DNA of 64,000 nucleotides from NCBI GenBank assembly GCA_030035585.1, contig CM057472.1:93741601-93805600 (forward strand), written 5' to 3'. The position numbers and the translations under genes are program-made. Below are positions 34,370-43,728 of this stretch, piece after piece; positions within the stretch are counted from its first letter, which is position 1; every line of letters starts with the position of its first letter. Below the pieces are notes generated by a model that was not told where the DNA came from, made no database searches, and saw only the letters and a program-made list of their open reading frames with translations. The stretch is from Dugong dugon. Its lineage: Eukaryota > Chordata > Mammalia > Sirenia > Dugongidae.

Positions 34370-34409
34370 TACCCTATGAAGAGGGTCCTTTTATTATCCT
34401 CATTTTAGC

Positions 34410-34577
34410 CAGTTGCCCTCAAGTTAATTCTGACTCATGGAGACCTTAAGTGTTACAGAAAAGAACTGGGCTGTGTAGGATTTTCAAGACTGTGACCTTT
34501 CAGAAGCAGATCACCAGGCTTTTTTTCCGAGGCATTTCTGGGTGGGTTCAAACCACCAACCTTTCGGTTAACAGTAG
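34410..34577 (-). repeat. AfroSINE (CTTCTGAGG-type subfamily)
   Basis: Antisense: CCAGTTGCCCTCAAGTTAAT, TCTGACTCATGGAGACC, CAAGACTGTGACCTTTCAGA, GAGGCATTTCTGGGTGGGTT, CAAACCACCAACCTTTCGGT. The head end is short or damaged. Confidence 0.85.
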
Positions 34578-34700
34578 AACATATAACAATATGTTCCACT
34601 CAGAGACTTCAACCCTATTTTACAGTCAAAAAAAAGGTAGGCAAGTTCCTCAGGCCACACAGTGGGCAGTACTAGAACTGCACTTTGAATACTTCCGGTA

Positions 34701-35524
34701 CAGTTTACAGAGCTAGTGAAGGAATTCTGGCGCCTCTACATACATTCATTCTTTTACTCATGTAACCAATATTTATTGACCACATACTCATTCAAAGTTG
34801 GGCACTTAGGGATCTAAGGTGAGGATCTGGTGCCTGGCTATAAGCCGAGAGACGGCAAACAACTCTTATCCCAACTCTGATAACTCGGCAGTGGTTGCCT
34901 GAAAGTGTGTTAAGAAGCGTAAGGCTCCGGTCAGGTCAGAAAGGAACAATGTGGGAATAGAGGAGCAATGCCTATGATGTGTGAGGGAGTGTGGGAATAG
35001 AGGCATGAGTCCCAAGTATTTAACTTCTCTGAGCTAGCAGATAAGCTAAAGACTAGGAGAAAATCTCTGAAGCCGGTGGTGAGGATGGAGTTGGGAAAAT
35101 GGAAGTATGTACATAGTTTAAAATATATATGAAAGCAGTATGGTAGGTGAATCAGAGAAAGAAATAAACCCAGAATTCAGAGAGTAAGATCAAGTCATGG
35201 GTAACCATAAGGCAAGGCAAATAATGGGACCGATAGAAAGACAAAACCCAGAAGGTCCCAGCTATTCGAGAGAGAGAGACTGATGTGCTGACAATCAGTC
35301 AACAAACAGGCTCTCTTTAGGAACTGTAACAGAGCCAAGTATTCCAGAGAGCCAAGGAGTGGCTTCCTTCACGAGAAAGAACTTTGATAATTAAGACAGG
35401 ATGCCTGCCTCAAGCTCAAGAAGCAAAAGAAACCACTCCATGACTTGCCCAGGTAAGAGGCAACAGGTTACACTGACAAAGGTGGACAAAACAGGGAGAG
35501 GTATGGGTGGGATTTGTTTGGCAC
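34701..35524. other. Unassigned DNA
   Basis: About 34750-34800 (CAATATTTATTGACCACATA) may be an ancient L2/MIR piece. The rest is unrecognised. A GAGAGAGAGA tract lies at 35269-35278. Confidence 0.4.
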
Positions 35525-36365
35525 ATCTTGTTGTTGTTGTTAGGTGCCATCAAGTCTAGCCTATTCTGACTCTTAGTGACCCTATGTACAACAGAACGAA
35601 ACACTGGTCCTGCGTCATCCTCACAATCATTGTTATGCTTGAGCCCATTGTTGCAGCCACTGTGTCAATCCATCTCGTGGGTCTTCCTGTTTTTCACTGA
35701 CCCTCTACTTTATCAAGTATGATGTCTGTCATGGATTGAATTATGCCCCACAAAAGATGTGTGTATCAATTTGGGTGGGCCATGATTCCCAGTATTGTGT
35801 GGCTGTCCTCCATTTTGTGATTGTAATTTTATGTTAAATGGGATTAGGGTGGGATTGTAACACCCTTACTGAGGTCACATCCCTGATCCAATGTAAAGGG
35901 AGTTTCCCTGGTGTGTGGCCTGCACCTCCTCTTATTTTACAAGAGATAAAAGGAAAGGGAAGCCAGCAGAGAATTGGGGACCTCATACAAGCAAGAAAGC
36001 AGTTCCAGGAGTGGAGCGCGTCCTTTGGACCCAAGGTTCCTGCGCACAGAAGCACCCAGTCCCGAGGAAGACTGACGATGACGAGGACCTTCCTCCAGAG
36101 CTGACAGAGATAGAAAGTCTTCCCTGGAGCTGATGCCCTGAATTTGGACTTCTAGCCTATTAGACTGTGAGAAAATAAATTTCTCTTCATTAAAGCCAAC
36201 TACTTGTGGTATTTCTGTTATAGCAGCACTAGATACCCAAGGCAATATCCTTCTCCAGGGATTGATCGCTCCTGAGAACATGCACAAAGTATGTGAGACA
36301 TAGTCTCGCCATCTTTGCTTCTAATGAGCATTCTGGTTACACTTCTTCCATATCTTAATATTCCC
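35525..36365 (-). repeat. RTE LINE 3' end, split by an LTR
   Basis: Left part 35525-35726: TTGTTGTTGTTAGGTGCCAT, TCTGACTCTTAGTGACCCTA, AACAGAACGAAACACTGGTC, CTTGAGCCCATTGTTGCAGC. Right part 36245-36365: CTTCTCCAGGGATTGATCGC, GCACAAAGTATGTGAGACAT, CTCGCCATCTTTGCTTCTAA, GAGCATTCTGGTTACACTTC. Together they rebuild the same antisense RTE block order seen at 10.5 and 53.6 kb. Confidence 0.9.
35727..36244 (+). repeat. MaLR-like solo LTR inserted in an RTE 3' end
   Basis: Starts TGTCATGGATTGAATTATGC and ends TATAGCAGCACTAGATACCC then AAGGCA. Flanking ATGTC (35722-35726) and ATATC (36245-36249) are a 5-bp duplication with one change. Contains TATTGTGTGGCTGTCCTCCA, GATCCAATGTAAAGGGAG, TTTGGACCCAAGGTTCC, and the end block GACTTCTAGCCTATTAGACT, GTGAGAAAATAAATTTCTCT. 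Confidence 0.93.
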
Positions 36366-37377
36366 CAAATAGCTTGTCTGAGCAATGGCTAAATTTGGTC
36401 TTCCCAGGCCTGCTTTTTGATCAAACAAGTTCCCATTTTTTATATTTGTTTTGGTGATGTGCCAATCTCTTCTTCCAGGCAGACCTTGCAGTTGACAGCC
36501 ATTAATCCCACTCCAGTGTGAATGAATCCTGCCAGGGCTGACAATGAGCAGGTACAGCCCTTTCCATTCACCTGGCTCAAACCAGGGTCTCCGGAGAATA
36601 CACTTTGTGCAAACAGCTCTTATCCCATTTGGCAACTGGAGGATTTAGCACAAATTGAGAACCCAGAGCCTAGAGTTGAAGACAAGTGGCCTGGAGGAGA
36701 GATAAGCACACACTTCTGAGATGTGTGTGGTAATTAGCTCTCTGCTGCATAAAACATTCAACTCCGAATGATGAATTTTAATTTCATTTCAAAAGCCTTT
36801 TCAAGGGGAAGGTGTCAGAGCTTAACACTTGCTACTAGATTTAGCATAAATGGCTACTTGCCAATTAGAACCTGTTTTCCAATCGTTTGTGATCTAATAT
36901 ATGAAAATGAATTATGTGGTTCAAGATGAAGTGAAATCTATAATCCTCTGTACAGGGTTGAAATATTAAATCACATTAAAGGGGAGAGCAGCAAAGGGGA
37001 ACAAGGTGTTGATTTATACATAAATAACAAATGTGTCACTCAACCAGAGCTTCTCAGCTTGAGCTAGCAAAGCTCTTGGCTCATCTTGCTGTGGGGAAAA
37101 CACAGATTTCTAAATGTTTAGAGGTGAAGCTCAGGATCTAAAAGACTAAGCCCAGTTATGTTTCTGAACAGAAGACTACAGTGATCAGTGTGGCTGAGAG
37201 GGAGGCTTGGTGGGAGGAAAGAAGAAACTGTCAGTCTGCCCTCACTTCTTGGGAAGTCACTGTTGCACCACCATGGGACTGATGATCCCGAGCACAGCTT
37301 AGCATTTGCTTCTGGGAAAGGCATCAGCAGAAGGGGACAGTCGATACTGCACCACAGTTTAATACATTATAAATCAG
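36366..37377. other. Repeat-poor segment, candidate conserved non-coding DNA
   Basis: About 1 kb without any repeat I recognise, flanked by RTE and LTR. It is less AT-rich than its surroundings in 36500-36720 and 37100-37340 and contains homeodomain-type TAATTA cores (36730-36736). No splice-bounded open frame with family similarity was found. Conservation cannot be judged from one sequence. Confidence 0.3.
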
Positions 37378-37849
37378 TGCTATGTACTGAATTGTGCCTC
37401 CCTCCAAAATAAATGATACACTGAAGTCCTAAATTCTGTACCTGTGAATGTGACCTTGTTTGGGAGAACAGGGCTTTTCCTTGCAGGTTATCAGTTAAAT
37501 AAGTGAAGTCATAATGGAATAGGGTGAGTCCTAATCCTTATTCCTTCTGAGTAGTAATTTATAAAAGATAATGATAAATATGGAAACAAAGTCATACAAA
37601 CAGGGAGAAGGTGCCATGTGACAGAAGAGGCACATGTAGCTATAAGCAGCAAAGGAAAACCAAGAATTGTTGGCAGTCTCCAGGAACTTGGAAAGAGGCA
37701 TGAAACAGTTCTTCCCTTAAGCCCTCAGAAGGAATCAACACGACCTGACTGGATTTCTAGCCTTCGGAACTGTGAAAAAACAACTTTCTGTCCTTTAAAG
37801 CCACCCACTTGTTAGCATTTTGTTATGGCAGTCCTAGAAAATGAAGACA
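37378..37849 (+). repeat. MaLR solo LTR (MLT1A-like)
   Basis: TGCTATGTACTGAATTGTGC, TGAAGTCCTAAATTCTGTAC, CTGTGAATGTGACCTTGTTT, CCCTCAGAAGGAATCAACAC, GATTTCTAGCCTTCGGAACT, AAAGCCACCCACTTGTTAGC, TTTTGTTATGGCAGTCCTAG. This is the MLT1A block order. No clear 5-bp duplication was seen. Confidence 0.86.
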
Positions 37850-38235
37850 GGCAACTTTATTATTCATTGAGGCTGCAGAGGTAGATCACTCAGTTATACC
37901 AAGGCTGTTTTTTAATTCAAACTAGGACGCAGAGTTCTAAGGGTTATGGAGAATGTGTTCTCTAATACAGTGACTTTGAAACTTTTTATTTTAGCCTTGG
38001 GTACCTTTATTCTAATTAAACATATTCAGAACCCCTAAATATTAAACAGGTAATGCAGAACTACTCTGGATAAAGCTGAAATGAAAAGCCACAAATCGCT
38101 ACCTGAAGCTTCCTAGTTGACTACTGCCCAGTGTGACACCTGAGGTTCCTCTGAGCAACTTTCAGCTCTGTGAAAGGCATGAGTTGACAACTGGCAAGGC
38201 CTCAGTTTTAATCTTTAAATAAATAAAGTGTCACA
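37850..38235. other. Unassigned DNA
   Basis: No gene was seen. A possible diverged repeat lies around 37975-38040 but could not be assigned. Confidence 0.4.
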
Positions 38236-38640
38236 GATCATGAGTGTTAAGCTAAATGAGTTTTCACAAACTGAAGACACTCATGTAAAAAGCACTCAGA
38301 TAAACAGATCACCAGCACCCAGGGGGTATTACCCAGTAAGTAAGGTACACGCAGGCTTAAATTAAGCAAGGTACGAACAGGCTTACTTGTATTTTCTTAC
38401 TAATCTGTGCTGCACACTTTCATATGGATTTTACCATGTCATTAATGTGGTGAAAAACAAGTGAAATTGTGCACTACAGATTAGTAAACAAGCACAAATA
38501 AGCCCATGCGTAGCTTGCTTATTGGGTAATCCATCCCTGCCAGCAGCCCAGAAACCCCTCATCCCCCCTTCCACATCTCAACTCTCTTGATTGGTCACAG
38601 CCCACGTCCTTTTGATTTCTGAAATAATAAGGGTCTTAAA
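38236..38640. repeat. Old L1M-type 3' tail, interrupted by a hAT-like element
   Basis: AATGAGTTTTCACAAACTGA, AGACACTCATGTAAAAAGCA and CAGATAAACAGATCACCAGC before 38320, and CCAGCAGCCCAGAAACCCCT after 38539, join into the ancient L1 tail pattern CACAAACTGAACACACCCAT.. CAGATCAAGAAA..ACCAGCACCC. The hAT element sits exactly within ACCAGCACC. Confidence 0.5.
38320..38539. mobile_element. Palindromic hAT-like element with 8-bp target-site duplication
   Basis: The left end CAGGGGGTATTACCC and right end GGGTAATCCATCCCTG are inverted repeats. Flanks CCAGCACC (38312-38319) and CCAGCAGC (38540-38547) are an 8-bp duplication with one change, the size expected for hAT transposition. The halves are inverted copies (ACTAATCTGTGCTGCACACT left, TGTGCACTACAGATTAGTAA right). 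The left arm carries a tandem duplication of the AAGCAAGGTA..CAGGCTTA unit (38337-38390). There is no transposase. Confidence 0.85.
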
Positions 38641-39689
38641 CCATCTCTGGAGGGAGTTTTTTTGTCTGTTTGTTTATTTTTACAATTCAGCTGATTTTCT
38701 GTCAATTTTCCTAAGTATCTAGTATACACTTTGCGTTTCTCATAATATTTAGAAATATTGGTATCAATCAGCCCTTAGCAATGTTAAATTCATATGAAAA
38801 TTTTAATTATAAATATTAAAATTCTACATAAAAAACTTCTAATAATGCATCGAATGTAATAATATCCTTGTAATTTCTTCAAGTTTACAAATAGGTTTTG
38901 CCTGTGTACTCAAATCTGTTACTATCTAGCTGTTTCACACAGAATAGGACATCTTCCAAAAGCACATTTTAGCTTGTTTTCTTTTTTTTTTTAGAATGCT
39001 TTGCATGTGAGAAAGTTACATGTAAATTAAAAGAAGTTAATCTAATTGACTAATTATTGTTTATTTATATATATTTCTAGTCCTGTCTGGACAAAATCTC
39101 AGTATGTATAAATGAAGTAGCATTATTATTATTATTATATGCACATTTTTTCAAAAAATTGATGAGGTGATTTCTAATGCTATCTGGTACTTGAGTCCTG
39201 ATCATTCCATGTCAAGTATTGCTCCAAATATTTTTACATATTTTAAATTACTCAGCCACGTAACAACCCAATGGTAAAGGACTGTTATTTTCCACATTAG
39301 GTCACTGACAGGCTGGGTAAATTCGCCATGGTAGTAGAGAAGTAGAACTGGGCTTCACATCCAGGCTGGATGACAGGCAGAGTCTATAACTATCTTGTCA
39401 TCCTAGCTTTGAACAGAACAACATTTAATAAAATGATAATACTATAGAAATAAAAAATAAAGACAAGGAAAAAATGAATATAACAAATACAACAATAAAT
39501 CTCTGAAGCTGAGCTCCAAAAATTTTTGTGCTGAGCCTCTTCAGAGTAAATAAACATCAAGCAAACCAAAACCCATCAGCTACACAGATCTTACCTACAC
39601 AAATGGGGAAAAAAAAAAAAAAAAGAACAGCAGCTTCTTTTTGGAAAGCTTTTCCAAATATTGAATTTAAAAATTAATTTTTCAAATTA
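38641..39689. other. Unassigned AT-rich DNA with (ATT)n tract
   Basis: A TTATTATTATTATTATTATA microsatellite lies at about 39122-39141. A-runs are present at 39609-39624. No gene was recognised. Confidence 0.5.
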
Positions 39690-40080
39690 CAAATGCATGT
39701 ATGTCTTTGATCCAGGAACCCTACTTCAGGGGATTTATCTAACAGCTAGATCTGCTACACACATGCAAAATCATTCATGTGCAAGGTTAATCACAGAAGC
39801 ATTAGGTTTAGTAGCAAAGGATTGAAAACAGCTCAGAGTATACTGTTACTAGGGACTAGTTAAATAAAACTAGTCTATTCTATGTGCAGACACGAGACAG
39901 GCTCCAAATATGGCCTTAAATGAAACACATACCCACAACAAAGTATATAGTATGATACACTTTATAAAATAAATGGAGAAACTAAAGACCTGCCTGCATT
40001 TGTATGAAGATACACTGAAAGGATCTGTAAGAAATTAATCAAAGTAATTAGGCTAAAAAAATCAACAAAGGGGAAAAGAC
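39690..40080 (+). repeat. L1ME-type 3' end fragment
   Basis: GATCCAGGAACCCTACTTCA, GGATTTATCTAACAGCTAGA, CACACATGCAAAATCATTCA, AATCACAGAAGCATTAGGTT, AGGGACTAGTTAAATAAAAC and AGTATGATACACTTTATAAA follow the order of the ancient L1ME ORF2 end and 3' UTR. Confidence 0.55.
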
Positions 40081-40109
40081 TTCTTTTTCTTACATGATGC
40101 CTTTACAAA

Positions 40110-40620
40110 TCCCATTGGTTCTACCTTCAAAATACTTCCCAAATCTGATTACTGCTCACAACCCCTTGCTTTCATTGCTCTGGCCCAAACCTCCATTAGC
40201 TCACACCTGGGATGATCGTAATAGCCTCCACCCTTGTACCTTGAGACCATTTCAGCATGGCAGCCAAAGTAATCCTACCAAAAAGAATATGTCATTCTTC
40301 CACTCCAAACCCCCTCATCTCGGAGTAAAAAAATCTTGTTCTTACTATGATTTAACAGGATTCTGTCTGATCTGGCACCAAGTTAATGCTCTCATTTGAA
40401 CTCCTAATAATCTTTTCCTAGTTCCCTTAGGGAGCCCTGGTGGCAGTTGGAATCCACAGCCACTCCTTGGAAACCCTATGGGGAAGTTCTATTCTGTCTT
40501 AAAAGGTTGCTATGAGTCTGAATTGACTCAAGGGCAATGGGCTTGGTTTTTGTTTTGTTTTGTTTTTAGTTCCCTTAGCAGGCCTCAATCCTGCATCTTG
40601 AATTAGAAAAGCACTCGCCA
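40110..40620 (+). repeat. L2 LINE fragment, split by an AfroSINE
   Basis: L2 blocks TCAAAATACTTCCCAAATCT, CTCTGGCCCAAACCTCCATT, TGGGATGATCGTAATAGCCT, CAGCCAAAGTAATCCTACCA, TGATCTGGCACCAAGTTAAT are in order. The SINE at 40431-40566 interrupts it near TTCCTAGTTCCCTTAG. Confidence 0.68.
40431..40566 (+). repeat. AfroSINE with internal deletion and target-site duplication
   Basis: Head GGAGCCCTGGTGGCAGTTGG then jumps to AGCCACTCCTTGGAAACCCT, so the segment that normally holds most of box A and box B is missing. The rest is normal (GGGGAAGTTCTATTCTGTCT, TATGAGTCTGAATTGACTCA, GGGCAATGGGCTTGGTTTTT). Identical TAGTTCCCTTAG lies at 40419-40430 and 40567-40578. Confidence 0.93.
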
Positions 40621-42424
40621 TTATTCAACAAAACACTGCCAATTTTTCATCTACAATGAAAATACAATTGATCTATGATTAGATGCACTTTTATTTTAAT
40701 ATTCATTGGTATGCATGGATACACACACACACAAAAACAGAACAAGATATAAACAGGGAAATCATGGAAATGTTAAGCACAAAACAGTATTATGTTTTAG
40801 GGCTATATGGCAGGTTCTTTGGACAGGAAGGAGACTGAAAAACCCTGGAAGCAATCTTGAGAATAAGCTTCAATAGTTAAATAGACAGGAATTCGGGGAC
40901 AAATTTACAAAATTATAAAAGGTCAGTTCAATGTAAAATATTAATGAATATTTTAATTTTTTTTCCCTCTTTTTCTCCCTCTGTCTCCAAACATTCCCTC
41001 TCTTTCTCTTTGGTTAGCAAATATTGGCAATTAATTGTTTAAGACACTTTGTCTTTCAAGTGTTTTAACAGATCTCTATAAAATGCTCCCAGTACTTAAA
41101 ATTGTGTAAGGACATTAACTGAGGAACAATTTCTCACCTTGTATCTTCCTGTTTGTGTAAATAATATTGAACCAGAACGTCTTTCCTGTGAGATAACCAT
41201 TTTAAATTCTGAATTCCTCTTTTAGTAAACAACATAACATACTTCTAGAAAAAAAAAAGATAGGACTAACTCTTCTCTGAACAGTTAAAGTAAATCCATC
41301 CTTTACTTGACTATGCTAAAAGTAAACAAAAGAACAAAAAATAAACAGAAGCAGAATATACTTGCTACAAACATGATTTGAACTTTCAAATAAATCATGA
41401 AAACAAGCCATTCTAGACAAGAAAATTCAGTACCAAGAGTGTTTTAGCTTAGTATCATGTATTTGCAAGGAAGCTCAAATAAAAAAGGTTTTACTGTAAA
41501 AAAAAAAAAAAAAAAAAAATCAATAAAAATAAATCCAGACCTAAATAAGACTGGGGCTGAAGAGTGCTTCTGGACTGAAGCATCCCCGGGGATCCCCCAG
41601 TAGCAGCTGGCAAACCTTCACTCTAGTAGTCTACCATTAATGTGACTCAGACTCTACGTTCTGCTTGTTTCTGATCTCTATGCCTCCAAGTCCTAACTGC
41701 TAAAGAGTACACATCTTTTTAAGTTTAGTCTCACATGCTGTGGGTTGCGCCTAGTGTTCATTCCTCATGACCTAGCCACCAGCTACATTCAGGGAAGCAA
41801 GATGACATAGACTATTGTACAAACTGTGGGCATAAGCAAATTTTCTGAGAAGGGGGCTTGGATGAAGTACCCAAAAGCTTATTTAACAGATTCAGCCCTA
41901 TATGTCTAATATCTGTTTCCCACTGCCTAGAAGAGTGTCAAGCAGGTATCAGGGGACCAATAAACATATGTAGAATGAAAAAAATATCCATATTCCTGGT
42001 ACCTCTATTCAAAGCCATTAATGCTCTTAGGCACAACTACCATATTTTTATGAAAATAACACACACCTTCCACATCTGTTTGCCAACCATACCCTCCCCC
42101 TACAAGCTATTTTCATAAGTGCTGCTATACCAATTTTTTTTTTTACATGTTTCTGTAAAAAAATTAACATATCAAGCTTACTACAATACTTTGCAGGGTG
42201 AGGGCCCGTTTGCAACAAATGTAGAAGGTGCGTGCTATTTGTATAAAAATATGGCTTATATGTACTCACCCCTTCTACAAAAGAAAATAATAGTCATATT
42301 CTTTTCTTTTCCTTAAATCCATAGACTAGGTCACAGTGCTGTTCCTTTATTGTCAGCCACTGAGTCTGAGTTTTGTTTTCTTTGTGTGGGTGTTATCTTC
42401 TGGTTCATAAGCTGGGAAACTCCA
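40621..42424. other. Unassigned DNA with long A-run
   Basis: An A22 run lies at 41498-41519 and a short (AC)n tract at about 40721-40732. 41540-41860 is slightly GC-richer with no recognised domain. No gene is supported. Confidence 0.45.
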
Positions 42425-42545
42425 GTGAGCCATGTTATGCTCACGGCCTGTTTTTGTAAATAAAGTTTTACTGCAACACAGCCAAACTCATGTATTTATG
42501 TGTTGTTTATGGCTGCTTTCTAGCAAAACTTATGAAATCAATGGA
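42425..42545. repeat. hAT-type non-autonomous fragment
   Basis: GGCCTGTTTTTGTAAATAAA, GTTTTACTGCAACACAGCCA, AACTCATGTATTTATGTGTT and TATGGCTGCTTTCTAGCAAA match the interior of a common eutherian hAT element (TAAATAAAGTTTTATTGGAA CACAGCC). Both ends are lost. Confidence 0.6.
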
Positions 42546-42589
42546 AAAAATAGATAATTTAAAAATATTTTCAGACCTAAATATTCCAC

Positions 42590-42740
42590 TTTCAATATTG
42601 ATATAACAACTAGGTGGATGATCATCAAAGAAAATAGAAGACCTGAACAACACTATAAATCAGTTAGACCTAACAGAGACTATAGAACACTCCACATCAG
42701 CAAGGTGCATATTCTTCTCAAGTGTACATGAAACATTCTC
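42590..42740 (+). repeat. L1 ORF2 fragment, separate from the following L1
   Basis: GAAGACCTGAACAACACTAT, CAGTTAGACCTAACAGAGAC, ATAGAACACTCCACATCAGC, GTGCATATTCTTCTCAAGTG, ATGAAACATTCTCCAGTGAG belong to the endonuclease-to-RT part of ORF2, yet lie upstream of ORF1-side sequence in the same orientation. They probably come from a separate L1 insertion. Confidence 0.7.
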
Positions 42741-43601
42741 CAGTGAGAAGCAAAAAGAAAAAAAGAATGAAGAAATGTGAACAGAGCAAAAGGGGCCTGT
42801 GAGAGATCACTTATCAAACTAATAGACCATTATGGGATTCCCAGAAGGAAAAGAGAGAAAATGGGCAGAAAGATTATTTGAAAAATGCAATGGTCAAAAT
42901 TTCTCAAATTTGATAAAATATATTAATCTACACATCCAAGAAGCTCAACAAATTCCAGTACAAACTCAAAGAGATCCACACCCAGATATATTATAATCAA
43001 ACTGTCAAAAGCCAGACACAAAGAGAGAATCTTGAAAGCATAAAGAGAGAAGCAAATTGTCATATACAAGGGAGCATAAATAAGATTAACAGTCCATTTC
43101 TCATCAGAAACCACAGAGTCCAGAGGAATGACACATTCAGAGGGCTGAAAGGAAATTAAAACAAACAAACAAACAAAACTGCAAAGTAAGAGTTTTATGT
43201 CCAGTGAAACTGTCCTTCAAAAATGAGGGAGAAACTAAGACATTATTAGACAAAACAAAAGCTGAGAGAGTTCCTTACCACTAGACTTACTCTGCAAGAA
43301 ACGCTAAAAGGAGTCCTTCAGGTTGAAATGAAAGGACGTTAGAAAGTTGCTGAAAGATAGATAAAGAAATAGAGATTTTTGATAAAGGTAACTACCTGGG
43401 CAAATATAAAATACAGTATTATTGCCATTTCTGACTTTTAACTTCATTTTTTATGTTCTACATGATTTAAAGCACCAATGCACAAAAATAAATCAACGTT
43501 ATTAGGCATACAATGTATACAGATATAATGTGTCATAAAAATAACATAAAGGGTAAGAGTGGGCAGAGTTATAGAGATAAAGAGTTTTCATATACTTTTA
43601 A

Positions 43602-43728
43602 AGTTAAAAAACCAAAACCAAACCCATTGCCATCGAGTAGATTCCGACTCATAGCGACCCTACAGGACAAAGTAGAACTGCCCCACAGAGTAGAACTGCC
43701 CCAAGGAGTGCCTGGTGGATTCAAACTG
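43602..43728 (-). repeat. AfroSINE, 5'-truncated, with internal duplication
   Basis: Antisense: AAAAAACCAAAACCAAACCC, ATTGCCATCGAGTAGATTCC, GACTCATAGCGACCCTACAG, then AGTAGAACTGCCCCACAGAG and again AGTAGAACTGCCCCAAGGAG: a block of about 20 bp is duplicated in tandem. The tRNA-like head is missing. It sits within the L1M element between GTTAA and GGTATCAATTC. Confidence 0.88.

Larger units (their letters stand above)
34115..34700 (-). repeat. MIR split by two AfroSINEs
   Basis: Three MIR pieces in antisense order: 34115-34209 (AACATACCAGGCTGTGTGCT, CAGAGCTTTACAGATAGC), 34370-34409 (TTTTATTATCCTCATTTTAG) and 34605-34700 (CCTATTTTACAGTCAAAAA, GTTCCTCAGGCCACACAGTG, GGGCAGTACTAGAACTGCAC). The two SINEs at 34210-34369 and 34410-34577 landed inside it. 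Confidence 0.72.

Noticed and set aside
35838-36287. Several overlapping open frames on both strands
   Set aside because: All lie within the MaLR-like LTR and recur in its copies at 30.1 and 44.7 kb; they are not genes.
41498-41519. A22 run as a LINE or processed-pseudogene tail
   Set aside because: The sequence to its left does not match an L1 3' end or a gene that I recognise, and no target duplication was visible.
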